A DNA stretch of 6,595 nucleotides from Candidatus Brocadiaceae bacterium (GTDB lineage: Bacteria > Planctomycetota > Brocadiia > Brocadiales > Bathyanammoxibiaceae): positions 1-6,595 of the forward strand of contig JASEHG010000110.1 of NCBI GenBank assembly GCA_030018855.1, written 5' to 3'. A model generated the notes under the pieces. It worked only from the letters and a program-made list of their open reading frames with translations, was not told the DNA's origin and did no database searches. The stretch's first letter is position 1, and the number at the start of each line of letters is the position of its first letter. Below are positions 1 to 4,587 of the stretch, piece by piece. The translations under genes and the position numbers were made by a program.

Positions 1-717
1 CCCCAGGAGGCCCGTAATGTTATACAACTGTCTATACTTTATGGCTCTTGGATTATTCCAGGATTGGAAGACGGCGTTTATTGCCATATCCAACTGGGTC
101 TCAGGGTCGGTAGGAAAATCACCACCAGTCTCTTTCTTGTACAGTGCCTTATATTTTTCTACCAGTTCCTGGAGGTGCTTTGTGGTGAGTCCTGTATCGC
201 CCTTTACCCTGGCCTTTTTCTTTAGGACGTCCAGGAGGGCCTCAAACTTCTCCCTCTCTATGCCCATGACTACGCTGCCGAACATGGAGATGAACCTTCG
301 GTAGGCGTCCCAGACGAAACGCTCGTTATTGGTCTTTCTTACGAGACCCTGCAGGCTATCCGGGGTAAGGCCGAGGTTAAGGACAGTGTCCATCATCCCA
401 GGCATGGAGGCGGCAGCCCCGCTCCTGACAGAGACCAGGAGGGGGTTCTCCGGGTCTCCCAGCCTTGCCTGCATGTTTTCTTCTAACTTCTTAAGGTTTT
501 CTCTTATCTCTTCTCTTAGACCTTCGGGATATTGCCGGTTGTTTTTATAAAAGAAGTCGCAGACCTCTGCACTGATAGTGAAACCGTGGGGGACAGGTAG
601 GCCGAGGTTACTCATCTCGGCCAGGTTTGCACCCTTGCCCCCTAATATGTTACGCATCTCTGCGCTCCCCTCGGCCTTCCCATTGCCGAAGGCAAAGACA
701 TACTTTCTCCCCGTCAT
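1..717 (-). CDS. ppdK: Pyruvate, phosphate dikinase, N-terminal part (runs off left edge)
   Basis: The enzyme interconverts pyruvate, ATP and phosphate with phosphoenolpyruvate, AMP and pyrophosphate in the cytoplasm, either replenishing PEP or running as a PPi-linked glycolytic step. Reading the minus strand from the ATG at 717 gives 239 uninterrupted codons to the window edge. The family is about 870-930 residues, so only the first part of the N-terminal ATP-grasp nucleotide-binding domain is present. The glycine-rich LGGKGANLAEM motif is at residues 25-35 and the hallmark SVRSGAAASMPGMMDTVLNLG block at 96-116, with the ATP-binding Lys28 and Arg98 expected for the family. A good Shine-Dalgarno, AAAGGAG at 734-728, sits 10 nt upstream of the ATG. 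The phosphohistidine and PEP-binding domains lie outside the window, so intactness cannot be judged. The gene diverges from the small gene at 976. Confidence 0.96.
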   Translation of the reverse strand, partial: MTGRKYVFAFGNGKAEGSAEMRNILGGKGANLAEMSNLGLPVPHGFTISAEVCDFFYKNNRQYPEGLREEIRENLKKLEENMQARLGDPENPLLVSVRSGAAASMPGMMDTVLNLGLTPDSLQGLVRKTNNERFVWDAYRRFISMFGSVVMGIEREKFEALLDVLKKKARVKGDTGLTTKHLQELVEKYKALYKKETGGDFPTDPETQLDMAINAVFQSWNNPRAIKYRQLYNITGLLG

Positions 718-741
718 CCTTTAAGTTCTCCTTTCACCTGA

Positions 742-812
742 CTTGTATGGGGATGGGCAATTAAAATTTAGTTCTTTGTGTAAGTTGCATACAAGAATAT
801 GGGGCCATACAA
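742..812. repeat. TTGTATG/CATACAA short inverted-repeat cluster upstream of ppdK
   Basis: The octamer CTTGTATG at 742-749 has its exact reverse complement CATACAAG at 789-796, and the core CATACAA recurs at 806-812 in the second orientation. All three lie 25-95 bp upstream of the ppdK start in an AT-rich spacer. This could be a repressor or activator site for ppdK, or the stem of a loose hairpin in its leader. The words are short and AT-rich, so chance is a real alternative. No known operator is recognised. Confidence 0.25.
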
Positions 813-912
813 AATGGCTTATCAGTTTATCAAAAAGATTCTTTATTAGCAAGAGTTTTCACTGAGGTAACTTTTCAATTGGTAGCATGAAAACTTGTTG
901 GCATCTTTGTCC

Positions 913-941
913 TTGAAATTTATTGCAATTACGGGTAGAAA
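913..941 (+). promoter_or_regulatory. Candidate sigma-70 promoter for the small gene at 976
   Basis: TTGAAA (913-918, five of six consensus bases) is followed after 17 bp by TAGAAA (936-941, four of six). Transcription would start near 948, giving a leader of about 28 nt before the ATG at 976. The surrounding spacer is AT-rich, so such matches are easy to find, and the call rests only on spacing and position. Confidence 0.35.
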
Positions 942-975
942 GGAAGAGTTTACCAAAAGGGTATAGGATGCAGAA

Positions 976-1293
976 ATGAAGGCATACGAAGAATTCCTGG
1001 ATATTATAAAAGGTTCGGAGACTATCAGGCGCATCGCCAGGACCCTGGGGAGTATATGTGAGTATTACCAGGCCACCCAGAAGTACAGCAACTTTGGCAG
1101 GCTGGGGGGACCATTCTACGACGTGGAGGCCTTGCTCAGTTCGGGCCTTCTTGAAGGGCAAAAGAGCCACGAACACAGTTCAGTCTTCTACGAGATAAAA
1201 CCCTCAGAAAAGGGCCTCCAGATATACAAGAGGCTTAAGGAAGACGGCTTCTATAAAGAATTACCCTCTACCTCCCCACCTGACCAGGTGTGA
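976..1293 (+). CDS. Hypothetical protein with a winged-helix-like C-terminal half
   Basis: A 105-residue protein that I do not recognise. It has no signal peptide or membrane segment, so it is probably cytoplasmic. Residues 1-35 look helical and amphipathic. Residues 47-90 run as a helix (FYDVEALLSSGLLEG), a short turn, a strand (SSVFYEIKPS) and a closing helix (EKGLQIYKRLKED), which resembles the recognition-helix and wing layout of small winged-helix regulators. This is a pattern impression, not a family match. The last ten residues are Pro/Ser-rich and probably disordered. The start follows an AGGA-like element about 9 nt upstream, and no earlier in-frame ATG is close. It stands alone, between divergent ppdK and convergent yidD. 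A DNA-binding role, perhaps on its neighbours, is inference only. That the frame is coding is supported by the protein-like composition and absence of a better frame. Confidence 0.6.
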   Translation: MKAYEEFLDIIKGSETIRRIARTLGSICEYYQATQKYSNFGRLGGPFYDVEALLSSGLLEGQKSHEHSSVFYEIKPSEKGLQIYKRLKEDGFYKELPSTSPPDQV

Positions 1294-1294
1294 A

Positions 1295-1371
1295 CAGTAG
1301 CTAGTAGCCAGTAGTCAGTAGCTTGGGTTGAATTTTTTCCCTTGCTACTAGCTACTTGCTACTGTCTACTG
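1295..1371. repeat. Heptad array A: imperfect 28-bp palindrome of 7-bp units
   Basis: The left arm (1295-1322) is four consecutive heptads: CAGTAGC, TAGTAGC, CAGTAGT, CAGTAGC. The right arm (1344-1371) is four in the opposite orientation: GCTACTA, GCTACTT, GCTACTG, TCTACTG. The arms can pair over 28 positions with 23 Watson-Crick and 2 G-T pairs, around a 21-nt T-rich loop (1323-1343). The array starts one base after the stop of the gene at 976 and runs into the 3' end of yidD, whose stop lies in the right arm. The position suits a bidirectional terminator or mRNA 3'-end protector for convergent genes, but neither side carries a clear T-tract, so it is not a standard intrinsic terminator. Related arrays are at 2061-2095 and 4512-4539. 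Confidence 0.85.
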
Positions 1372-1594
1372 GGTCGTACCCCGCCCCCCCCACTGGGTGA
1401 CACCTCAAGATACGTCCTATCCCCTTTAAGGTACCAATCAGTATCCCCTTTTTTTCAATTGCCTCTGCCATATATTCCGAGCAACTTGGAGAGTAGCGGC
1501 AAGGTGACAGGGCCACTCCTGTCAAAGGGGACAACATCGGTCCAATAAAGTGCTGGTATACCCTGATGAGGGCGATAATGGCTCCCTTAATCAT
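1352..1594 (-). CDS. yidD: Membrane protein insertion efficiency factor YidD
   Basis: YidD is a small inner-membrane-associated protein thought to help YidC insert and fold membrane proteins. The 80-residue product has the family signature CRYSPSCSEYMAEAI at 32-46, then a KG-x-LIGTLKGIGRILRCHP segment ending at residue 67, then GGAGYDPV at 69-76. The conserved cysteines are Cys32, Cys38 and Cys65. An amphipathic N-terminal helix (1-20) probably lies on the membrane. Its ATG overlaps the rnpA stop as ATGA (1591-1594) and it has no strong ribosome site of its own, so translation is probably coupled to rnpA. The protein stops soon after the conserved DPV, and its last residues (about VDSSK) and stop codon are encoded by the heptad palindrome. 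yidC is not next to it. An eight-G run (1384-1391 on this strand) covers codons 68-71. Confidence 0.93.
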   Translation of the reverse strand: MIKGAIIALIRVYQHFIGPMLSPLTGVALSPCRYSPSCSEYMAEAIEKKGILIGTLKGIGRILRCHPVGGAGYDPVDSSK

Positions 1595-2031
1595 GTGCCA
1601 GCCGTGTCACCGTCTTTCTTTATCCTAGTTATTAATTTCTTGAACTCTTCTTCTACCTGTTTAAAATTGACCTCACGGACCGTACGCCTGGTCCGCCCAG
1701 ACATGCCCTTGGACCCGCCTGAGCCTGCCCGTCGTCCCGTACCAGCAAGGTGCGGGGCTGGCTTAGGTAGAAGTACCATATCAATGCCTTCTCCCACAAG
1801 GCCCTTGTTCAATCTGTAAGATTCCCGGAGGAGTCGCTTGATACGGTTACGCTGCACCGCCCCGCCGAACTTCCTTCCAACTACTATACCTATGCGAGGA
1901 TGTCCCAGGGAATTTCTGAGGACATAGGCATTGAAAATTGCCCCCTTGAAGGCCTTTCCCTCCTTGAAGACCTTGTCAATGTCTCTCCTCTTCCTCAACC
2001 TCTCTTCCTTTGTGAAGGTTTTTTCCGACAT
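1591..2031 (-). CDS. rnpA: Ribonuclease P protein component with a Gly/Arg-rich insertion
   Basis: RnpA is the protein cofactor of RNase P; it binds the catalytic RNA and the pre-tRNA 5' leader during tRNA maturation. Recognition rests on the basic N-terminus (RLRKRRDIDKVFKEG), the strand RIGIVVGRKFGGAVQ (46-60) and the RNRIKRLLRESYRL motif (61-74) that contacts the RNA. At 146 residues it exceeds the usual 110-125. The excess is a roughly 25-residue Gly/Ser/Arg-rich insertion (about 95-118) between the IDMVLLPKP strand and the final helix VNFKQVEEEFKKLITRIKK. AGGA at 2041-2038 lies 6 nt before the ATG. It overlaps yidD by 4 bp as usual, but rpmH, its usual upstream partner, is missing; divergent lysS is there instead. 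Confidence 0.95.
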   Translation of the reverse strand: MSEKTFTKEERLRKRRDIDKVFKEGKAFKGAIFNAYVLRNSLGHPRIGIVVGRKFGGAVQRNRIKRLLRESYRLNKGLVGEGIDMVLLPKPAPHLAGTGRRAGSGGSKGMSGRTRRTVREVNFKQVEEEFKKLITRIKKDGDTAGT

Positions 2032-2049
2032 GTTTAGTCCTATTTTGTA

Positions 2050-2078
2050 ATTATACCCTGTCCACTGCCTACTGCCTA
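2050..2078 (-). promoter_or_regulatory. Candidate promoter of rnpA-yidD
   Basis: On the minus strand a perfect -10 hexamer TATAAT (2055-2050) is preceded at 17 bp by TAGGCA (2078-2073), four of six matches to the -35 consensus. Transcription would start near 2043, about 12 nt before the rnpA ATG, just leaving room for the AGGA ribosome site. The -35 hexamer is inside heptad array B, which offers similar TAGRCA-like words every 7 bp. The -10 call is good; the -35 choice is tentative. Confidence 0.55.
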
Positions 2079-2095
2079 CTGCTTACTGTCTACTG
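2061..2095. repeat. Heptad array B: five tandem 7-bp units upstream of rnpA
   Basis: Five units in strict 7-bp register read on the plus strand TCCACTG, CCTACTG, CCTACTG, CTTACTG, TCTACTG. On the minus strand these are CAGTAGA, CAGTAAG, CAGTAGG, CAGTAGG and CAGTGGA, the same family as array A. The block lies 30 bp upstream of rnpA, between its -10 and the -35 of the divergent lysS promoter. Unlike array A it has only one orientation and forms no hairpin. It may set promoter spacing, bind a protein, or be a passive repeat. Confidence 0.85.
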
Positions 2096-2123
2096 CATAC
2101 GCCCCCACCTCTGGCGAACAATC

Positions 2124-2151
2124 TTGACAGCCCTACTTTTCTTGATAGAAT
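2124..2151 (+). promoter_or_regulatory. Strong sigma-70-type promoter for lysS
   Basis: A perfect TTGACA (2124-2129) is followed after 16 bp by TAGAAT (2146-2151, five of six). Transcription would begin around 2158, leaving a leader of about 125 nt before lysS. The promoter faces away from the rnpA promoter, so the region from 2050 to 2151 is a compact divergent control region. It probably drives lysS and, with no terminator seen between them, lolD. Confidence 0.65.
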
Positions 2152-2157
2152 GGCGAG

Positions 2158-2283
2158 GCACAGGAGTTTAGGAAAAACTTGTAATAGGCAGCTTCGGGTC
2201 TCCTGACCCGAAGGATTTGGCAGGCCGGGGGACCTGTTCCTGACAGGAGAAGTAGTGCCCGGAAAAGTAGTAAAGGACCGGTG
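2158..2283 (+). promoter_or_regulatory. Structured 5' leader of lysS
   Basis: The predicted transcript start to the lysS ATG contains several potential hairpins. The clearest is a perfect 9-bp stem CTTCGGGTC / GACCCGAAG with a TCCT loop (2192-2213). Weaker ones are AGTTT/AAACT (2165-2179) and CCTGT/ACAGG (2233-2247). A short CCGG/CCGG pairing (around 2259-2281) could enclose the AAAGGA ribosome site. No T-tract follows the strong stem, so it is not a standard attenuator. I see no T-box motif or lysine-riboswitch core. Regulation by this RNA is possible but unproven. Confidence 0.4.
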
Positions 2284-3756
2284 ATGGAAAAATTTGAGCA
2301 AGACCGTCTTGAGAAGCTAGAAAAACTCAGGGCCATGGGGATAGACCCCTACGGTAAGAGGTACAATGGACAAAAAAGCCTGGTATCCATCGTAGAAGAT
2401 TATCATGATGAGGAAGGCAAACGTGTACGCGCCGCAGGCAGGATATCCAGCCTCAGGCCCCACGGTAAGGCCTCCTTTCTGGATATAAAGGATTGGACCG
2501 GGAAGGTCCAGCTATATATAAAACAGGACAAGGTTGGGGAAAGCAAATTTGAGGCGTTCGGACTCCTTGACCTGGGAGACATCATTGGTGTGGAGGGAAT
2601 CCTATTCAAGACGAGGACGGGCGAGATTACTATCCAGGTGGAAGATTTTACCATCCTCTCTAAGGCCCTTCTGCCTCCACCCGAAAAGTGGCACGGATTG
2701 AGGGACGTGGAACTCCGCCACAGACAGCGATACCTTGACCTCATCTCCAACCCTGAGACCATGAAGACCTCGCTGGACAGGGTGAAAATTATAAGGGGTG
2801 TCAGGAGATTCCTGGACGAAAGGGGCTACGTGGAGGTGGAGACCCCCATGATGCAGCCCATTCCGGGCGGGGCGGTGGCCAGGCCCTTCATCACCCACCA
2901 TAACACGCTTGACATAGACCTTTATCTACGGATCGCCCCGGAACTCTATCTCAAGAGACTGCTGGTGGGAGGGATGGAGCGGGTCTATGAGATAAACCGC
3001 AACTTCCGCAACGAGGGTATCTCTACCCGCCATAACCCGGAATTTACCATGCTTGAGGCCTACCAGGCCTATGCAGATTACAACGACATGATGGAACTCA
3101 CGGAGGGTATGCTCTCCTCCCTGACCATGGAACTCCACGGTTCGTATCAAATCCCCTATGGAGAGAAGAGCGTGGATATGACCCCTCCGTGGAGGAGGAA
3201 GACCTTTGTGGAACTACTTAAGGAATATGCGGGAGTAGATTTTTATGACCTTAACGGCCTCATAGAAAAGGCCGAGGGCCTTGGGCTCTCAACCCATGGG
3301 GATGGCAAGACTACTCCCGACAGGGACAGGATTGCTAACGACCTCTTTGAGGAATTAGTGGAGCCGCAACTCCTGGCCCCCACTTTTGTCCTGGACTACC
3401 CGGCCTCCCTCTGTCCCCTGACCAAGCTGTGCGAAGGCCGGCCCGAACTGGCCCAGCGTTTTGAGTTGTACATCGCCTCAATGGAACTGGCCAATTCTTA
3501 CACCGAACTCAACGCCCCCCTGGAACAGCGCGACAGGTTCATGGAACAGGCCGGTACGGAGATGACTGCCGGGAAGGTAGATGAGGACTTTCTACTGGCT
3601 ATGAAGTACGGGATGCCACCGGCAGGGGGACTGGGCATTGGAATAGACCGTCTTATAATGATACTGACTAATTGCACGTCTATCAGGGAGGTAATCCTGT
3701 TCCCCCTCCTCCGTCCAGGCGCCAGGGTTACAGAGGTGGATACGACTTCTTCTTAG
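2284..3756 (+). CDS. lysS: Lysyl-tRNA synthetase, class II
   Basis: The enzyme charges tRNA-Lys with lysine using ATP in the cytoplasm. The 490-residue product is full length for bacterial LysRS. An N-terminal OB-fold anticodon-binding domain spans about 47-125. The class II catalytic core follows: motif 1 region with GYVEVETPMMQPIPGGAVARPF (181-202), motif 2 RVYEINRNFRNEGISTRHNPEFTMLE region (233-258), and motif 3 GGLGIGIDRLIM (448-459). The DYPASLCPLTK and MELANSYTELNAP segments (371-381, 400-412) are typical lysine-pocket regions. ATG at 2284 is preferred to GTG at 2281 because AAAGGA (2272-2277) is 6 nt from ATG but only 3 from GTG. lolD follows 12 bp after the stop. No frameshift or missing catalytic residue is seen. 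Confidence 0.97.
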   Translation: MEKFEQDRLEKLEKLRAMGIDPYGKRYNGQKSLVSIVEDYHDEEGKRVRAAGRISSLRPHGKASFLDIKDWTGKVQLYIKQDKVGESKFEAFGLLDLGDIIGVEGILFKTRTGEITIQVEDFTILSKALLPPPEKWHGLRDVELRHRQRYLDLISNPETMKTSLDRVKIIRGVRRFLDERGYVEVETPMMQPIPGGAVARPFITHHNTLDIDLYLRIAPELYLKRLLVGGMERVYEINRNFRNEGISTRHNPEFTMLEAYQAYADYNDMMELTEGMLSSLTMELHGSYQIPYGEKSVDMTPPWRRKTFVELLKEYAGVDFYDLNGLIEKAEGLGLSTHGDGKTTPDRDRIANDLFEELVEPQLLAPTFVLDYPASLCPLTKLCEGRPELAQRFELYIASMELANSYTELNAPLEQRDRFMEQAGTEMTAGKVDEDFLLAMKYGMPPAGGLGIGIDRLIMILTNCTSIREVILFPLLRPGARVTEVDTTSS

Positions 3757-3768
3757 CTTGTTGTGGGT

Positions 3769-4482
3769 ATGGCGAATCTAATGGAAAAAGTCAACAACGT
3801 CCTTATTTCTGTAAAGGACGTCTTTAAAGAATACAAGGTGGGTCGTAGCACGTTAAGGGTCCTTAATGGCATTACCCTGGAGGTGGCAAAAGGAGAGAGA
3901 CTTATTGTAGTGGGTCCTTCTGGGGCAGGCAAGAGCACCCTGCTCCATATACTGGGCCTTCTGGATACGCCCACCTCGGGAAAGGTCTTCTACAAGGGAG
4001 AGGATTTAGGCCAGCTCAGCCCCGGCAGGCAGGCGGAGACCAGGAATAGACATTTTGGTTTCGTCTTTCAGTTCTATCATCTGTTACCAGATTTTATTGC
4101 CCTGGAGAACGTAATGCTCCCAAGACTTATCAGCCCAGGTGCTGGATGGTCCACCATGAAGAAGGAAGGCAGGGAAAAGGCCATGGAACTCCTGAGGTGT
4201 GTGGGGTTAGCAGACCGTGCCCACCACCGCCCGGACCAACTCTCTGGAGGTGAGAGACAGAGGGTGGCTTTTGCCCGGGCCCTGATGAATGACCCGGATG
4301 TCCTCTTCTGTGACGAACCTACAGGGAATCTGGACTCAGAGAACGCCAGGGGTGTCTGGGAGCTTATCATAAGGCTTAACGAGACTAACCAGCAGACCTT
4401 CGTCATCATTACCCACGACGAACATTTTGCCCGTATGGGCACCCGAACGGTTGGGATAACCGATGGCAGGATAGTAGAATAG
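3769..4482 (+). CDS. lolD: Lipoprotein-release ABC transporter ATPase, LolD type
   Basis: LolD hydrolyses ATP to drive the LolC/E membrane complex, which extracts mature lipoproteins from the inner membrane for transfer to LolA. The 237-residue product carries Walker A GPSGAGKST (49-57), Q-loop Gln101, signature LSGGERQR (158-165), Walker B VLFCDEP (178-184, catalytic Glu183) and switch His216. The QFYHLLPDFIALENV stretch (101-115) and the HHRPDQLSGGERQRVAFARAL block closely resemble E. coli LolD and set it apart from other MacB/FtsE-type ATPases, though a related exporter is possible. The start is uncertain: GTG 3763, ATG 3769 and ATG 3781 are in frame and none has a clear ribosome site, so coupling to lysS is likely. 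No LolC/E permease adjoins it; the gene downstream is an aminotransferase. Confidence 0.9.
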   Translation: MANLMEKVNNVLISVKDVFKEYKVGRSTLRVLNGITLEVAKGERLIVVGPSGAGKSTLLHILGLLDTPTSGKVFYKGEDLGQLSPGRQAETRNRHFGFVFQFYHLLPDFIALENVMLPRLISPGAGWSTMKKEGREKAMELLRCVGLADRAHHRPDQLSGGERQRVAFARALMNDPDVLFCDEPTGNLDSENARGVWELIIRLNETNQQTFVIITHDEHFARMGTRTVGITDGRIVE

Positions 4483-4511
4483 GAACCAGGTGCCGGGAAG
4501 AGGAAAAGATA

Positions 4512-4539
4512 CAGAATTTAGTAGTCAGAATTCAGAATA
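4512..4539 (+). repeat. Heptad array C: four 7-bp units between lolD and ilvE
   Basis: Four consecutive heptads read CAGAATT, TAGTAGT, CAGAATT, CAGAATA. TAGTAGT is one substitution from the TAGTAGC of array A, while CAGAATT is a second unit type sharing only the leading CAG. Decayed-looking relatives (CTGGAAT, ACAGAAA) follow at 4564-4577, just before the ilvE ribosome site. No terminator or convincing promoter is visible in the 105-bp spacer. Confidence 0.65.
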
Positions 4540-4587
4540 TTTTGTATATTTACGACTTTGAATCTGGAATACAGAAAAGGAGAGCAG

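Noticed and set aside
17..550. Plus-strand open frames opposite ppdK
   Set aside because: The minus strand encodes an unmistakable pyruvate phosphate dikinase across the whole stretch; these are antisense shadows.
859..1176. Minus-strand open frame of 105 codons overlapping the gene at 976
   Set aside because: It lies mostly antisense to the plus-strand frame, has a Pro/Gly-rich implausible middle and no ribosome site. The plus-strand product is more protein-like.
1295..1371. Standard rho-independent terminator
   Set aside because: The stem is long but lacks a T-run after it on either strand; the T6 run is in the loop.
1550..1819. Plus-strand 89-codon frame
   Set aside because: Antisense to rnpA and yidD, which have clear family motifs; its Pro/Arg-rich stretch mirrors the RnpA insertion.
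1295..2095. CRISPR array
   Set aside because: Units are 7 bp with no spacers, they differ from each other, and no cas gene is present.
2150..2206. Short 18-codon frame in the lysS leader as a leader peptide
   Set aside because: Its ATG overlaps the -10 hexamer, so it would not be in the transcript, and it shows no run of lysine codons.
2158..2283. T-box or lysine riboswitch upstream of lysS
   Set aside because: No T-box consensus, specifier structure or lysine-riboswitch core could be found by eye.
2083..2336. Minus-strand frames across the lysS leader and start
   Set aside because: They overlap the lysS promoter, leader and N-terminus, have low-complexity composition and show no recognisable protein. 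In particular neither is ribosomal protein L34.
4558..4587. Upstream TTG start for ilvE
   Set aside because: It has no ribosome site and would translate repeat-like spacer; the ATG at 4588 has AAAGGAG at ideal distance and gives the usual family N-terminus.
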